DNA of 64,000 nt, from assembly GCA_016195915.1 (NCBI GenBank), contig JACPYS010000011.1:62001-126000 (forward strand). Reading direction: 5' to 3'. Position 1 is the first letter of the stretch; each line of letters starts with the position of its first letter. Positions 50,530 to 61,190 of this stretch are shown here, one piece after another. This stretch comes from Betaproteobacteria bacterium (GTDB taxonomy: Bacteria; Pseudomonadota; Gammaproteobacteria; Burkholderiales; SG8-39). Position numbers and translations under genes: made by a program. The notes below the pieces were generated by a model. That model had not been told where the DNA came from. It did no database searches and worked only from the letters and a program-made list of their open reading frames with translations.

Positions 50530-51121
50530 GGCAAAACGCATCATCGAAGCCGCTCTGCTGGTGTCACGCGAGCCGGTGTCGCTCGGCGAACTTCGCCGCC
50601 TGTTCGATGAAGAGATCGGCGCGGACACGCTGCGCCGCCTGCTCGGCGAACTGCGGGAGGAGTGGAACGGCAAGGCGGTCGGACTGGTGAACACCGCGAG
50701 CGGCTGGCGGTTCCAGACGCGTGCGGAATTCCAGCGGTTCATCGATCGCCTGAGCCCGGAACGTCCGCCGCGTTACTCGCGCGCGGTGCTCGAGACGCTC
50801 GCGATCATCGCCTACCGCCAGCCGGTGACGCGAGGCGACATCGAGGACGTGCGCGGTGTCGCGGTATCGGCGCAGATCCTGCAAACCCTCGAAGCCCGCG
50901 GCTGGATCGATACCGTCGGTCACCGCGAGACGCCCGGCCGGCCGGCCCTATACGCGACCACCCGGAGTTTTCTCGACGATCTGGGCCTGCGCTCGCTGCG
51001 GGAACTTCCGCCGCTCGAGGATATCGCCAGGACACTTCCCCTTGAAACACCCTTTCCGCCCCGGGAATCCGGCGCCGCCGGGACGGACCGTCCGGCCGAA
51101 GCCGGAGCCGCGCAAAGCTGA
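50513..51121 (+). CDS. scpB: Segregation and condensation protein B
   Basis: A 202-aa winged-helix protein: AKRIIEAALLVSREPVSLGEL at the N-terminus and RYSRAVLETLAIIAYRQPVTR centrally, typical of ScpB. It dimerises and binds ScpA. The C-terminal tail overlaps the start of the pseudouridine synthase gene. Confidence 0.94.
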   Translation: MLNPAEAKRIIEAALLVSREPVSLGELRRLFDEEIGADTLRRLLGELREEWNGKAVGLVNTASGWRFQTRAEFQRFIDRLSPERPPRYSRAVLETLAIIAYRQPVTRGDIEDVRGVAVSAQILQTLEARGWIDTVGHRETPGRPALYATTRSFLDDLGLRSLRELPPLEDIARTLPLETPFPPRESGAAGTDRPAEAGAAQS

Positions 51122-51899
51122 TCCTGCAGGCATACGCCTGCAGAAGCTTCTCGCCGGGGCAGGGCTCGGCTCGCGCCGTGAAATCGAAGCCTGGATCGGA
51201 CAAGGGCGAGTCTCAATCGACACGAGGATCGCCCGGCTCGGTGACCGGGCCGTCGCCGGAGACGAGATCCGCGTGGACGGCAAGTTGATCGTGCTCGCCG
51301 CCCGGGCGCCATTGAGGGTACTTGCGTATCACAAGCCGTTGGGCGAGATGGTCACGCGTGACGACCCGAAGGGTCGGAGCAATGTTTTCGAGCGACTTCC
51401 CCGCCTGACGGATGGGAAATGGGTCGCGGTCGGCCGCCTGGACTACAACACCAGCGGATTGCTGCTACTGACCAACTCGGGCGAACTCGCCAACCGTCTG
51501 ATGCATCCGCGCTACGAGGTTGAACGCGCGTACGCCGTTCGGGTGCACGGGACGCTCGACGACGCCGTGCTCGCGCAACTGCGTCGTGGCGTGGACATTG
51601 GCGACGGTCCGGCGGCGTTCGAATCCATCGAAACGGCCGGTGGCGAGGGTTCGAACCGCTGGTACAGGGTGCGCCTCAGGGAGGGGCGCAATCGCGAGGT
51701 GAGGCGCCTGTTCGAGGCCGTCGGCGGGCGCGTCAATCGCCTGATCCGCATCCGCTATGGCCCCATACCCCTGCCGCGCGAGCTCGATCCGGGCGACTGG
51801 CGCGAACTGGACGGGCATGAGATCGCCCTGCTGGAAAACGCATCGCGAACCGGTTTCCGGCCTGCCACGCCGGTTGTCCGGCAGAGAAAAACCTGTTAA
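51042..51899 (+). CDS. rluB: RluB-type 23S rRNA pseudouridine synthase
   Basis: About 285 aa. An S4 RNA-binding domain (IRLQKLLAGAGLGSRREIE, VDGKLIVLAAR) precedes the RsuA/RluB catalytic domain, with the nucleophile Asp in GRLDYNTSGLLLLTN and GRNREVRRLFEAVGG downstream. It isomerises a uridine in 23S rRNA (position 2605 in E. coli). No ATG or GTG fits; the TTG at 51042 with AGGA nine bases before is the best start and lies inside scpB by 80 bp. Confidence 0.85.
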   Translation: MKHPFRPGNPAPPGRTVRPKPEPRKADPAGIRLQKLLAGAGLGSRREIEAWIGQGRVSIDTRIARLGDRAVAGDEIRVDGKLIVLAARAPLRVLAYHKPLGEMVTRDDPKGRSNVFERLPRLTDGKWVAVGRLDYNTSGLLLLTNSGELANRLMHPRYEVERAYAVRVHGTLDDAVLAQLRRGVDIGDGPAAFESIETAGGEGSNRWYRVRLREGRNREVRRLFEAVGGRVNRLIRIRYGPIPLPRELDPGDWRELDGHEIALLENASRTGFRPATPVVRQRKTC

Positions 51900-51962
51900 A
51901 CTTCAAATGTTTTACGTGGCTTGGAGCCTCCGGCTGCCGGGCGACGATGGGTAATTCAAGGT

Positions 51963-51986
51963 AAATGGGCTGCGTGCCCATTTTTT
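51963..51986 (+). terminator. Intrinsic terminator-type hairpin in rimP leader
   Basis: AAATGGGC (51963-51970), 5-base loop, GCCCATTT (51976-51983) and a T-run through 51986. It ends the scpAB-rluB unit or attenuates entry into rimP-nusA-infB. It lies 35 bp before the rimP start. Similar hairpins upstream of rimP occur in other proteobacteria. Confidence 0.75.
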
Positions 51987-52020
51987 GTTTGTGTCGCCAA
52001 GTGGAAAGGGCCGGGTCTGG

Positions 52021-52455
52021 ATGGCTGCATTGGCCGGAATGATCGAGCCGATCCTCGCGGGGATGGGCTTGGAGTTGGTTGACACGCAAGTGTCGAACCG
52101 GGGCGGGCTGTTGCGCATTTTCATCGACAAGCCGGGCGGCGTCACGATTGACGACTGCACCATGGTGAGCCGGCACCTGGGGCGGGTGTTCGAAGTCGAA
52201 GGGATCGACTACGACCGCATGGAGGTGTCCTCGCCGGGCCTCGATCGGCCGCTGGTGAAGCGCTCGGATTTCGAGCGATTTGCGGGCAACAGGGCGGATG
52301 TGCGCATGCGCGTGCCGGATGCGACCGGGCGCCGGCGTTTTGTCGGAGTGCTGCATGGGGTGCAGGACGGGAGCATCGAGATCGAGGCGGAGGGGCTGCG
52401 TGTTCTCCTCGCGCTGGATGGAGTGGAACGGGCGCGGCTCGTTCCACAACTGTAA
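52021..52455 (+). CDS. rimP: Ribosome maturation factor RimP
   Basis: A 144-aa protein: EPILAGMGLELVDTQVSNRG, LRIFIDKPGGVTIDDC and VSSPGLDRPL are diagnostic. It is needed for 30S subunit maturation. The ATG at 52021 is chosen; a GTG/ATG-containing extension would include the leader hairpin. It is the first gene of the rimP-nusA-infB operon. Confidence 0.93.
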   Translation: MAALAGMIEPILAGMGLELVDTQVSNRGGLLRIFIDKPGGVTIDDCTMVSRHLGRVFEVEGIDYDRMEVSSPGLDRPLVKRSDFERFAGNRADVRMRVPDATGRRRFVGVLHGVQDGSIEIEAEGLRVLLALDGVERARLVPQL

Positions 52456-52473
52456 CGGGTCTGGGAGTTTGCA

Positions 52474-54003
52474 ATGAGCCGGGAAATTCTGCTTCTCGTG
52501 GACGCGCTGGCGCGCGAAAAGAACGTCAATCGCGACGTCGTCTTCGGCGCGCTGGAAATGGCACTCGCTTCGGCGACCAAGAAGCGCTTCATCGAGGACG
52601 TCGACGTGCGTGTGGCGATCGACCGCAATACGGGCGATTACGATTCATTTCGCCGCTGGAAGGTGGTGCCCGACGACGCGATCGAGCTGCCGCCAGCGCA
52701 GATCGCGCTGACCGAAGCGCTCAAGAAAGACGCCAATCTGAAGCTCGAGGATTTCATCGAGGAGCCGCTCGAGGCGGTCGAATGGGGCCGCATCGGCGCG
52801 CAGACCGCCAAGCAGGTGATCCTGCAGAAGATTCGCGATGCCGAGCGCGAACAGATCCTCAATGATTTTCTTTCCCGCGGCGACGAGCTGGTGACCGGCA
52901 CGGTCAAGCGCATGGAGCGCGGAAATGCAATCATCGAATCGGGGCGCATCGAGGCGCTGCTGCCGCGCGAGTACATGATCCCGAAGGAAAACCTGCGCGT
53001 AGGCGACCGCGTGCGGGCCTGGGTGATGAAGATCGACCGGCAGGCGCGCGGCCCCCAACTCATCCTCTCGCGCACCGCGCCGCAGTTCATCATGAAGCTG
53101 TTTGAACTCGAGGTGCCCGAAATAGAGGAAGGCCTGCTCGAAATCAAGTCCGCTGCGCGGGACCCGGGCGTGCGCGCAAAGATCGCGGTGCATACCAACG
53201 ACCGGCGCATCGATCCGATCGGCACCTGTGTCGGCATGCGCGGTTCGCGCGTGCAGGCCGTGACCCAGGAATTGGCGGGGGAGCGCGTCGATATCGTGCT
53301 CTGGTCGGCGGACCCCGCGCAGTTCGTGATCGGCGCCCTGGCGCCTGCCGACGTGAGCTCGATCGTCGTCGACGAGGAAAAGCACAGCATGGATGTCGTG
53401 GTCGACGAAGAAAACCTCGCCATCGCGATCGGCCGCAGCGGGCAGAACGTGCGCCTGGCCTCTGAAATGACGGGATGGACCATCAACCTGATGACCGAGG
53501 ATGATTCCAAGAAGAAACAGCAGGAAGAGAGCGACCGGATCCGCGAGCTGTTCGTCCAGCGCCTCGACGTGGACCAGGAGGTCGCCGATATCCTGATCCT
53601 GGAGGGATTTTCCACCCTCGAGGAAATTGCCTACGTTCCAATTCAGGAAATGATCGAAATCGAGGCCTTCGACGAGGTGACGGTAAACCAGCTGCGCAGC
53701 CGCGCCCGCAACGCGCTGCTGGTGCAGGCGATTGCGAGCGAGGAGTCGATCGAATCGGTCGATCAGCAGCTGCTCGATCTGGCGGGAATGGATACCGCGC
53801 TGGCAGCCAAGCTGGCCGCGCAGGGTGTGAAGACGCTCGACGACCTCGGGGACCTCGCGGTGGACGAACTTTCCGAGATGACGGGGGTCGACGACGAACG
53901 CGCAAAAGGCTTGATCATGGCCGCACGCGCCCACTGGTTCGCCGCAGAGCCGGCGGCGGAGAAAGTCGCAGGCACGGCGGCCGGCAAGCAGGAGGTCCGG
54001 TAA
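52474..54003 (+). CDS. nusA: Transcription termination/antitermination factor NusA
   Basis: A 509-aa protein with the N-terminal RNA-polymerase-binding domain, an S1 domain ([16 protein letters not shown] region), two KH domains ([21 protein letters not shown] quoted in part; [17 protein letters not shown]) and two acidic C-terminal repeats (about 370-430 and 435-495), the proteobacterial arrangement. It controls pausing, termination and antitermination. Ribosome site GGGAG precedes the ATG at 52474. Confidence 0.96.
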   Translation: MSREILLLVDALAREKNVNRDVVFGALEMALASATKKRFIEDVDVRVAIDRNTGDYDSFRRWKVVPDDAIELPPAQIALTEALKKDANLKLEDFIEEPLEAVEWGRIGAQTAKQVILQKIRDAEREQILNDFLSRGDELVTGTVKRMERGNAIIESGRIEALLPREYMIPKENLRVGDRVRAWVMKIDRQARGPQLILSRTAPQFIMKLFELEVPEIEEGLLEIKSAARDPGVRAKIAVHTNDRRIDPIGTCVGMRGSRVQAVTQELAGERVDIVLWSADPAQFVIGALAPADVSSIVVDEEKHSMDVVVDEENLAIAIGRSGQNVRLASEMTGWTINLMTEDDSKKKQQEESDRIRELFVQRLDVDQEVADILILEGFSTLEEIAYVPIQEMIEIEAFDEVTVNQLRSRARNALLVQAIASEESIESVDQQLLDLAGMDTALAAKLAAQGVKTLDDLGDLAVDELSEMTGVDDERAKGLIMAARAHWFAAEPAAEKVAGTAAGKQEVR

Positions 54004-54004
54004 C

Positions 54005-56563
54005 GTGGCCCAATCGAGCGTCGCCCAGTTCGCCAGCGAGCTGAAGGTCCCGCCAGCGGTGCTGCTCGAGCAACTGCGCGCAGCTGGCGTGGACAAGTCG
54101 GTGCCCGAGGATTCGCTCACCGAGAATGACAAATCGAGGCTGCTCGAACACCTGCGCCGCGCGCATGGTTCGGCGGAAGCGAGCAACAAGATTACGCTGA
54201 CACGCAAGCAGACGAGCGAGATCAAGAAATCGGACTCCACCGGAAGGGCGCGCACCATCCAGGTCGAAGTGCGCAAGAAGCGCGTCTTCATCAAGCGCGA
54301 TCCGTCGGAGGGGGCTGCTGACGCTCCCGCAGCGGCGCCAGTCGCTGCCGCGGCCGAGCCGGGACCGGTCATCGACGCGCGCGAGGCAGCGCTGCGCGAC
54401 GAGGAAATCAAACGACAGCGCCAGCTTGCCGAGCTCCAGGCCGCGGAGTTGCGCGAAAGGCAGGAACGCGAGAAACGCGAGGCGGAGCAGAAGGCCGCGG
54501 AAAGGGAAGCCCAGGCGGCCCTGGAGAAGGCACAGGCGTCGGCACCGGCCGCCGCGACTGCGGGCGCTCCCGGCGCAGACAGCACGCTGCACAAGCCGAA
54601 GCTGGCGCCAGGCGAAAAAACCGACAAGAAGCCGAAGAAGAAGGAAGTCACCGTCTGGAAGGACGAGAGCACCAAGCGCCGGACGATCAAGACGCGCGGG
54701 GACGTCGCTGGCGGCGCGGGCGGATGGCACAGCCCGCGCGGCGGGCACCATCGCCGCATCGCCGCTCCGGGTAGCGAGCCGGTGCCCGCAGTTCCGAGCG
54801 AACCGATCGTTCGCGAGGTCGCGGTGCCCGAAACCATCACTGTAGGCGAGCTGGCCCACAAGATGTCGGTCAAGGCGGCCGAAATCATCAAGACGATGAT
54901 GAAACTCGGCAGCATGGTCACGATTAACCAGGTGCTCGACCAGGAAACGGCGATGATCGTGGTCCAGGAGATGGGCCACACCGCGAGGCCGGCCAAGCTG
55001 GATGATCCGGAAGCCTATCTTTCGGAGGTCTCGACGCAACCCGCAGAATTATCGGAGCATCGTCCCCCGGTGGTCACGGTGATGGGGCACGTCGACCACG
55101 GCAAGACTTCGCTGCTCGATTACATCCGCCGCACCAAGGTGGCTGCCGGGGAGGCTGGCGGCATCACGCAGCACATCGGCGCGTACCACGTGGAAACGCC
55201 GCGCGGCGTCATTACCTTCCTCGATACTCCGGGCCACGAAGCTTTTACTGCGATGCGTGCACGCGGTGCAAAAGTGACCGATCTGGTGATTCTGGTGGTT
55301 GCGGCAGACGATGGGGTGATGCCGCAAACGATCGAAGCCATCAACCACGCCAAGGCGGCCGAGGTGCCGATGGTGGTGGCAATCAACAAGATAGACAAGC
55401 ACGAAGCCAACGCTGAAAAGGTCAAACAGGAGCTTCTACAGCACAACGTCGTGCCGGAGGAGTTCGGCGGCGACGTTCCCTTCGTTCCGGTGTCGGCAAA
55501 AAGCGGACAGGGCATCGATGAACTTCTGGAGCAGGTGCTGCTGCAGGCGGAGGTCCTCGAACTCAAGGCGCCGATCGCCGCGCCTGCCGCCGGCGTCGTG
55601 ATCGAGGCTCGACTCGACAAGGGGCGCGGCCCGGTGGCCACGGTGCTGGTCCAGACGGGAACGCTGCATCGCGGCGATGTGGTGCTGATCGGGGCGGTAT
55701 ACGGCCGCGTGCGCGCCATGCTGGACGAAAACGGCGGCAGCATCGATGCGGCCGGCCCCTCCATTCCCGTGGAAATTCAGGGGCTGTCGGAGGTTCCGAA
55801 CGCGGGGGAGGAGCTTGCCGTGCTCGCCGACGAGCGCAAAGCGCGCGAAATCGCCTTGTTCCGGCAGGGCAAGTTCCGCGACGTAAAACTCGCGCGGCGC
55901 AGGGCCGCCAAGCTCGATGGCATCGTCGAGCAGATGGGCGAGGGGGAGAAGAAGGCGCTGACGCTGGTCATCAAGGCGGACGTGCAGGGATCCCAGGAAG
56001 CGTTGGTGCATGCCCTCACGCGCCTTTCCGGGGACGAGGTCAAGGTCAGCGTGGTCCATGCCGGCGTAGGCGGCATCACGGAATCGGACATCAATCTTGC
56101 CATGGCATCGCGCGCGGTGGTGATCGGCTTCAACACGCGCGCCGACGCTGCGGCCCGCAAGCTCGCCGAAGGCGCGGGCATCGACGTGCGCTACTACAAC
56201 ATCATTTACGAGGCCGTCGACGAGATCAAGGCCGCCCTTTCGGGAATGCTGCCCCCGGAAACCCGGGAGGAGGTGATCGGCCTGGTGGAAGCGCGCCAGG
56301 TATTCCGCATCTCCAAGATCGGTGCCGTGGCGGGATGCTATGTGCTCGAAGGCGTGGTGAAACGCGGCGCGCAGGTGAGGGTCGTTCGCGACGGCGTGGT
56401 GGTCCACACCGGCGAAATCGATTCGCTCAAGCGCTTCAAGGAAGACGTGCGCGAGGTGAAGGCGGGATTCGAGTGCGGCATGTCGCTCAAGACCTTCACG
56501 GACATCAAGGAAAAGGACCAGTTCGAGATCTTCGAGATGCTCGAAGTAGCCAGAACGTTGTAA
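54005..56563 (+). CDS. infB: Translation initiation factor IF-2
   Basis: An 852-aa GTPase. The N-terminal 350 residues hold the IF2 N-domain ([20 protein letters not shown]) and a charged Ala/Glu/Lys-rich linker. The G domain starts [19 protein letters not shown] (G1 at about 358-365), with DTPGHEAF (G3) and NKIDK (G4). It brings initiator tRNA to the 30S subunit. The start codon is GTG at 54005, one base after the nusA stop. Confidence 0.96.
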   Translation: MAQSSVAQFASELKVPPAVLLEQLRAAGVDKSVPEDSLTENDKSRLLEHLRRAHGSAEASNKITLTRKQTSEIKKSDSTGRARTIQVEVRKKRVFIKRDPSEGAADAPAAAPVAAAAEPGPVIDAREAALRDEEIKRQRQLAELQAAELRERQEREKREAEQKAAEREAQAALEKAQASAPAAATAGAPGADSTLHKPKLAPGEKTDKKPKKKEVTVWKDESTKRRTIKTRGDVAGGAGGWHSPRGGHHRRIAAPGSEPVPAVPSEPIVREVAVPETITVGELAHKMSVKAAEIIKTMMKLGSMVTINQVLDQETAMIVVQEMGHTARPAKLDDPEAYLSEVSTQPAELSEHRPPVVTVMGHVDHGKTSLLDYIRRTKVAAGEAGGITQHIGAYHVETPRGVITFLDTPGHEAFTAMRARGAKVTDLVILVVAADDGVMPQTIEAINHAKAAEVPMVVAINKIDKHEANAEKVKQELLQHNVVPEEFGGDVPFVPVSAKSGQGIDELLEQVLLQAEVLELKAPIAAPAAGVVIEARLDKGRGPVATVLVQTGTLHRGDVVLIGAVYGRVRAMLDENGGSIDAAGPSIPVEIQGLSEVPNAGEELAVLADERKAREIALFRQGKFRDVKLARRRAAKLDGIVEQMGEGEKKALTLVIKADVQGSQEALVHALTRLSGDEVKVSVVHAGVGGITESDINLAMASRAVVIGFNTRADAAARKLAEGAGIDVRYYNIIYEAVDEIKAALSGMLPPETREEVIGLVEARQVFRISKIGAVAGCYVLEGVVKRGAQVRVVRDGVVVHTGEIDSLKRFKEDVREVKAGFECGMSLKTFTDIKEKDQFEIFEMLEVARTL

Positions 56564-56622
56564 CAGCGGCATCGAGCGTTGCGCGGCAATGCTCGATGCA
56601 TTGGATACGGGCGGGCCAATCA

Positions 56623-56967
56623 GTGCGATCATCCGGACGGGCGCAGAAGGTCGCGGACCAGATACAGCGGGAGTTGTCTGAAATCCTCCACCGCGAACTG
56701 CGCGACCCGCGCGTGGGCATGATCACCCTGACCGGGGTAGACGTTTCGCCCGACTGCTCGCATGCGACGGTCTATTTCACCTGCCTTGATTCGGCGCACG
56801 TGGAGCAGGCCGGCAAGGGACTGCGCCACGCCACCGGATTTCTGCGCTCCCAACTCGGACGCCGCATCAAGCTTTTCACCACTCCCGAGCTGCATTTCAA
56901 GTATGACGAGTCGGTCGAGCGGGGCGCACGCCTGTCGCAATTGATCGACTTGGCAAACAAGCACTGA
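56623..56967 (+). CDS. rbfA: Ribosome-binding factor A
   Basis: About 114 aa: VADQIQRELSEILHRELRDP and VGMITLTGVDVSPDCSHATV are diagnostic. It binds the 30S subunit and aids 16S rRNA maturation and cold adaptation. The GTG at 56623 (read as MRSSGRAQKVADQIQ) fits relatives that begin M-R-x-S; an ATG at 56596 would add nine residues (MHWIRAGQS) and cannot be excluded. It lies in the standard place between infB and truB. Confidence 0.88.
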   Translation: MRSSGRAQKVADQIQRELSEILHRELRDPRVGMITLTGVDVSPDCSHATVYFTCLDSAHVEQAGKGLRHATGFLRSQLGRRIKLFTTPELHFKYDESVERGARLSQLIDLANKH

Positions 56968-56980
56968 AGCGGCTGCCGCG

Positions 56981-57898
56981 ATGGCACGCACGTGGCGTCG
57001 CGTCGACGGCGTATTGCCGCTCGACAAGCCTGCGGGCATGACCTCCAATGCGGCGCTCCAGGCGGCGCGGCGCATCTACAACGCGGAAAAAGCCGGGCAT
57101 GGAGGCACGCTCGACCCTCTTGCATCGGGCATGCTTCCGATACTGTTCGGTCAGGCAACGCGGTTTTCAGCCTGGCTGCTGGACGCCGACAAGACCTACC
57201 TGGCCAGCGTGCAGCTCGGGGTGACCACGCAAACCGCCGACGCCGAAGGAGCGGTGCTCGAGACCCGGCCGGTGCAGGTCGACCTCCAGCGAGTAGACGA
57301 GGCGCTGGCACGCTTTCGCGGGGAAATCGAGCAGCTGCCTCCGATGTACTCGGCCCTGAAGATCGACGGCCGGCCCCTTTACGAACTCGCCCGCCAAGGC
57401 ATCAGCGTCGAGCGCACGCCGCGCCGCGTCAGGATCGCGCGGCTGGACCGGCTCGGTTTCTCAGGTACGCGGCTGGAACTCCACGTCACGTGCAGCAAGG
57501 GAACCTACATTCGCACTCTTGCCGAGGATATCGGCGGCGCGCTTGGCTGTGGCGCGCATCTTGCCGGCTTGCGGCGCATCGCGGCCGGGAAACTCGATAT
57601 CGGACAGGCGATTGCGCTCGATGCTCTGGCATCGCTCGATGAGCGCGCGAGGGCGGGGCGTCTCATATCGGCAGACTCATTGCTTGCGGGCCTCGCCGAA
57701 GCGCGGCTGGATCCCGCGGATTCGAGGAAGTTCTGCCACGGCCAGTGTGTGGGCGGGGGATTCGGCCCCGGCGAAAGCTACCGGGTATACGCGGACCAGG
57801 GCATTTTTCTCGGCATTGGCGTGGGGAACGAAGGGGGCATGCTGCAACCGCGGAGACTGGTCTGCGGGGGAGGGCTGGAAAATGCCGCAACCAGCTGA
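56981..57898 (+). CDS. truB: tRNA pseudouridine-55 synthase TruB
   Basis: A 305-aa enzyme. GVLPLDKPAGMTSN opens the catalytic domain, and the nucleophile Asp is in GHGGTLDPLASGMLP. A C-terminal PUA-like region follows (ADSLLAGLAEARLDPADSR on). It makes pseudouridine 55 in the T-loop of tRNAs. It is 13 bp after rbfA. Confidence 0.95.
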   Translation: MARTWRRVDGVLPLDKPAGMTSNAALQAARRIYNAEKAGHGGTLDPLASGMLPILFGQATRFSAWLLDADKTYLASVQLGVTTQTADAEGAVLETRPVQVDLQRVDEALARFRGEIEQLPPMYSALKIDGRPLYELARQGISVERTPRRVRIARLDRLGFSGTRLELHVTCSKGTYIRTLAEDIGGALGCGAHLAGLRRIAAGKLDIGQAIALDALASLDERARAGRLISADSLLAGLAEARLDPADSRKFCHGQCVGGGFGPGESYRVYADQGIFLGIGVGNEGGMLQPRRLVCGGGLENAATS

Positions 57899-57914
57899 AA
57901 TACATCAAAAAAAC

Positions 57915-57944
57915 TTGAAATTCCATGCGATCTGCGTGTAAAAT
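57915..57944 (+). promoter_or_regulatory. Putative sigma-70 promoter of rpsO
   Basis: TTGAAA (57915-57920), 18-base spacer, TAAAAT (57939-57944), both one base from consensus. It lies in the 69-bp truB-rpsO gap; transcription would start near 57951, giving a leader under 20 bases. AAGGAG (57957-57962) is the ribosome site for the ATG at 57968. Confidence 0.65.
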
Positions 57945-57967
57945 ATGCGTTTTCGCAAGGAGAAAAC

Positions 57968-58237
57968 ATGGCTTTGCAGGTTGCGCAGAAAGCGCGCGTC
58001 GTCAAGCAGTACCAGCGCGCCGCGAACGATACTGGCTCGTCTGAAGTGCAGGTCGCGCTGATTACAGAGCGTATCAATGGCCTTGCCGGCCATTTCAAGA
58101 CGCACGTCAAGGATTTTCATTCCCGCCGCGGCCTGCTCAAGCTGGTGAGCCAGCGGCGCAAGCTACTCGATTACCTCAAGCGCACGGACGCCGAAAAGTA
58201 CCGTATCCTGATCGAGCGCCTCGGCCTGCGGAAGTAG
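57968..58237 (+). CDS. rpsO: 30S ribosomal protein S15
   Basis: An 89-aa S15, exactly the usual length: [20 protein letters not shown] and [20 protein letters not shown] are the conserved rRNA-contact regions. It binds 16S rRNA early in 30S assembly. It has its own promoter and a strong AAGGAG ribosome site, and is followed by pnp as in most proteobacteria. Confidence 0.97.
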   Translation: MALQVAQKARVVKQYQRAANDTGSSEVQVALITERINGLAGHFKTHVKDFHSRRGLLKLVSQRRKLLDYLKRTDAEKYRILIERLGLRK

Positions 58238-58313
58238 ACTGGCCGTAGATCCAGGGTTTTGAAACGCTCATTTCTCCAGTGAGTGTCGCTTGTTTTTTCT
58301 CCCATCAGCATAA

Positions 58314-58336
58314 CGGCCTGAGCGGTTCTCGGGCCG
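58314..58336 (+). promoter_or_regulatory. pnp leader stem-loop
   Basis: CGGCCTGAG (58314-58322), loop CGGTT, CTCGGGCCG (58328-58336) form a 9-bp stem with one U-G pair, 20 bases before the pnp start. PNPase in E. coli represses its own mRNA after RNase III cuts a leader stem; this one could act likewise. Confidence 0.5.
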
Positions 58337-58356
58337 GACGCACAAGGAATTCCACT

Positions 58357-60468
58357 TTGCCGAATCCGATCAAGAAGACATTTCAATACGGCGCCCACCA
58401 GGTCACGCTGGAGACCGGCGAAATGGCGCGCCAGGCGCACGGTGCCGTGCTGATCACGATGGAAGACACGGTCGTACTCGCGACCGTGGTGGGAAAGAAG
58501 ACGGCGCGCGTCGGGCAGGATTTCTTCCCGCTGACCGTCGACTACATCGAGAAGACCTACGCCGCTGGAAGAATTCCCGGTGGCTTTTTCAAACGCGAAG
58601 GCCGGCCGAGCGAAAAAGAGACGCTGATCTGCAGGCTGATCGACCGGCCGATCCGCCCCCTGTTTCCGGACGGCTACTACAACGAAGTCCAGGTTGTGGC
58701 TACGGTCATGTCGTACAACCCGGAGGTGGATGCCGACATCGTGGCGATGATCGGCGTTTCGGCGGCGCTGACGATTTCGGGAATCCCTTTCAACGGGCCC
58801 ATCGGTGCGGCCCGCGTCGGTTACATCGATGGGCAGTACGTGCTCAATCCTACGGCAACGCAGCTCGCGCAGTCGCAACTGAATCTGGTGGTCGCAGGAA
58901 CCGAGCAGGGTGTGCTGATGGTCGAGTCCGAGGCGCAGGAACTGACCGAGGATGTGATGCTGGGCGCCGTCGTGTTCGGCCACCAGCAGATGCAGGCTGC
59001 GATTCGGGCAATCGATGAGCTGGCCGAGGTGGCTGGCAAGCCCGTTTGGGACTGGCAGCCGCCCGCGAAGGACGAGACGCTGGTTGCGCGCATCAGGGAA
59101 CTGGCGGAACAGGATCTGCGCGCCGCATTTCAGCTGCGCCACAAGAGCGCGCGCTCGGAAACCATCGACGGGATCTGGAAACGCGTGTTTGAGGCGCTCG
59201 GCGTCGGCGCGCCTGACGGCCCTGACGCCAACACCGTCAAAGACCTGTGCTTCGCGCTGGAGTCATCGATCGTTCGCAGTCAGATACTCGACGGCGAACC
59301 GCGCATCGACGGGCGCGATACGAAGACCGTGCGCCCGATCTCGATTCGCATCGGCGTGTTGCCGCGCACGCACGGCTCGGCCCTGTTTACGCGCGGCGAA
59401 ACGCAGGCGCTTTGCACGGTCACCCTGGGCACGGGGCGCGACGAGCAGATCATCGATGCGCTCGGTGGCAGCTACAAGGACCGGTTCATGCTTCATTACA
59501 ACATGCCCCCGTTCGCCACCGGCGAGACCGGCCGTGTCGGCTCGCCCAAGCGCCGGGAAATCGGCCACGGGCGCCTTGCAAAACGCGCCTTGCTCGCCGC
59601 ACTGCCCAAGCAGGAAGAGTTCGGCTACTCACTGCGTCTGGTTTCGGAGGTCATGGAATCGAACGGATCGTCCTCGATGGCATCGGTGTGCGGCGGCAGC
59701 CTGGCCCTGATGGACGCCGGCGTACCGACCAAGGCGCACGTCGCGGGCATCGCCATGGGACTGATCAAGGAAGGCGGCCGCTTCGCGGTGCTCACCGACA
59801 TTCTTGGCGACGAGGATCATCTGGGCGACATGGACTTCAAGGTCGCGGGCACGGACAAGGGCATCACCGCGCTGCAGATGGACCTGAAGATCGAGTCGAT
59901 CACGAGTGAAATCATGCGCGTCGCGCTCGCCCAGGCGCGCGACGGCCGCGTGCAGATACTCGAACACATGCGCACGGCGATCGAAGGCTCACGCAGCGAC
60001 ATCTCTGCATTTGCGCCGCGCATCATCAAGATCAAGATCAACCCGGAGAAGATCCGGGACGTCATCGGCAAGGGTGGCGTCGTGATCCGCGGCCTGCAGG
60101 AAGAGACCGGGACCACCATCGAGATCGAGGATGACGGCACCATCAGCATCGCCTGCGTGAGCGCGGAGGGTGGAGAAGCTGCGCGGGACAAGATCCTCGC
60201 CCTGACCGCAGATGTCGAAGTGGGCCGGATCTACGAGGGAACGGTGCTGCGCCTGCTCGATTTCGGCGCAATCATCGGCCTGCTTCCCGGCCGCGACGGC
60301 CTCCTGCACATCTCGCAGATCAGCCACGAGCGGGTCAATGCGGTTGCCGACCACCTCAAGGAAGGGCAGGTCGTGAAGGTCAAGGTTCTCGAAGCCGACG
60401 ACAAGGGCCGCGTGCGGCTGTCGATGAAGGCGATCGCGGACAAGCCGCAGCCGGCAGCGCATAGTTAG
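58357..60468 (+). CDS. pnp: Polyribonucleotide nucleotidyltransferase (PNPase)
   Basis: A 703-aa enzyme with two RNase PH domains ([20 protein letters not shown]; catalytic region [19 protein letters not shown] and [19 protein letters not shown], partly quoted), then a KH domain ([20 protein letters not shown]) and an S1 domain ([18 protein letters not shown]). It degrades RNA 3'-5' using phosphate. No ATG is available at the conserved start; the TTG at 58357 ([12 protein letters not shown]) with AAGGA eight bases before fits relatives. Confidence 0.95.
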   Translation: MPNPIKKTFQYGAHQVTLETGEMARQAHGAVLITMEDTVVLATVVGKKTARVGQDFFPLTVDYIEKTYAAGRIPGGFFKREGRPSEKETLICRLIDRPIRPLFPDGYYNEVQVVATVMSYNPEVDADIVAMIGVSAALTISGIPFNGPIGAARVGYIDGQYVLNPTATQLAQSQLNLVVAGTEQGVLMVESEAQELTEDVMLGAVVFGHQQMQAAIRAIDELAEVAGKPVWDWQPPAKDETLVARIRELAEQDLRAAFQLRHKSARSETIDGIWKRVFEALGVGAPDGPDANTVKDLCFALESSIVRSQILDGEPRIDGRDTKTVRPISIRIGVLPRTHGSALFTRGETQALCTVTLGTGRDEQIIDALGGSYKDRFMLHYNMPPFATGETGRVGSPKRREIGHGRLAKRALLAALPKQEEFGYSLRLVSEVMESNGSSSMASVCGGSLALMDAGVPTKAHVAGIAMGLIKEGGRFAVLTDILGDEDHLGDMDFKVAGTDKGITALQMDLKIESITSEIMRVALAQARDGRVQILEHMRTAIEGSRSDISAFAPRIIKIKINPEKIRDVIGKGGVVIRGLQEETGTTIEIEDDGTISIACVSAEGGEAARDKILALTADVEVGRIYEGTVLRLLDFGAIIGLLPGRDGLLHISQISHERVNAVADHLKEGQVVKVKVLEADDKGRVRLSMKAIADKPQPAAHS

Positions 60469-60489
60469 CCGCGGCAGCCTGAAAATACC

Positions 60490-60514
60490 AAGGACGCCCG
60501 GAGGCGTCCTTTGT
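60490..60514. terminator. Intrinsic terminator between pnp and dksA
   Basis: AAGGACGCC (60490-60498), loop CGGA, GGCGTCCTT (60503-60511), then a T-rich tail (TTGTTT). It is placed 21 bp after the pnp stop and 21 bp after the convergent dksA stop, and the symmetrical stem could serve both. Confidence 0.8.
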
Positions 60515-60532
60515 TTCCGACCCTGCGGGCGA

Positions 60533-60958
60533 CTACTTGGCCTGTTGTCGTTCGCGCAGTTCGTCGAGCGTCTTGCAATCGATGCACAGCGTCGCGGTCG
60601 GACGGGCCTCGAGCCGCTTCAGCCCGATTTCGACTCCGCAACTGTCGCAATAGCCGTACTCGTCCGAGTTGATGCGCTCGATCGTCTCGTCGATCTTCTT
60701 GATCAGTTTGCGTTCCCGGTCGCGGTTGCGCAATTCGAGGGCCATGTCCGATTCCTGGCTGGCGCGGTCGTTGGGATCTGCAAACACCGTCGCCTCGTCC
60801 TGCATGGTGTGAACCGTGCGATCGATTTCCTCCGACAATTCCGCCTTGAGGTTCTCGAGGATCTTGCGGAAATGGGCGCGTTGCTTCCCATTCATGTACT
60901 CCTCGCCCTTCTTGGCGGTGTAGGGAGCGACGGTCTTGCGCAACAGTTCCACTGGCAT
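60533..60958 (-). CDS. dksA: RNA polymerase-binding transcription factor DksA
   Basis: A 141-aa DksA. The coiled-coil has the acidic tip (MQDEATVFADPNDRASQES) and the C-terminal zinc finger CDSCGVEIG...CIDC has all four cysteines. The N-terminal EPYTAKKGEEYMN-type segment (VAPYTAKKGEEYM here) matches E. coli DksA. It enters the polymerase secondary channel and, with ppGpp, tunes rRNA and amino-acid promoters. Confidence 0.96.
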   Translation of the reverse strand: MPVELLRKTVAPYTAKKGEEYMNGKQRAHFRKILENLKAELSEEIDRTVHTMQDEATVFADPNDRASQESDMALELRNRDRERKLIKKIDETIERINSDEYGYCDSCGVEIGLKRLEARPTATLCIDCKTLDELRERQQAK

Positions 60959-61095
60959 TTTTGGTTCGGTGATTGAAAAGGAAGGCGCTTTTTAGCAGAA
61001 AAACACCTCTGTCGCAAGCAAGTTGGTCGCGTTTTGGTGGGCAGCGCGCTTGCGTTGCCCGAAACATCGCCGCGGAGTATGATTGCGGCCCTTTT

Positions 61096-61172
61096 CGGGG
61101 TGTAGCGCAGCCTGGTAGCGCGCTTGCTTTGGGAGCAAGATGTCGGGAGTTCGAATCTCTCCACCCCGACCA
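61096..61172 (+). tRNA. tRNA-Pro (TGG)
   Basis: The 77-base cloverleaf has acceptor CGGGGTG/CACCCCG, anticodon stem CTTGC/GCAAG around loop TTTGGGA with anticodon TGG, T-arm GGGAGTTCGAATCTCTC, discriminator A and an encoded CCA. It is the first of three clustered tRNAs. Confidence 0.96.
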
Positions 61173-61190
61173 GGCTGCCGGCGGCGGGGA

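Noticed and set aside
48760-50742. 660-codon minus-strand open frame over trpS, scpA and scpB
   Set aside because: It spans three well-supported genes on the opposite strand and resembles no protein family.
52645-54996. 783-codon minus-strand open frame over nusA and infB
   Set aside because: Antisense shadow of conserved housekeeping genes; low-complexity Ser/Ala/Arg content.
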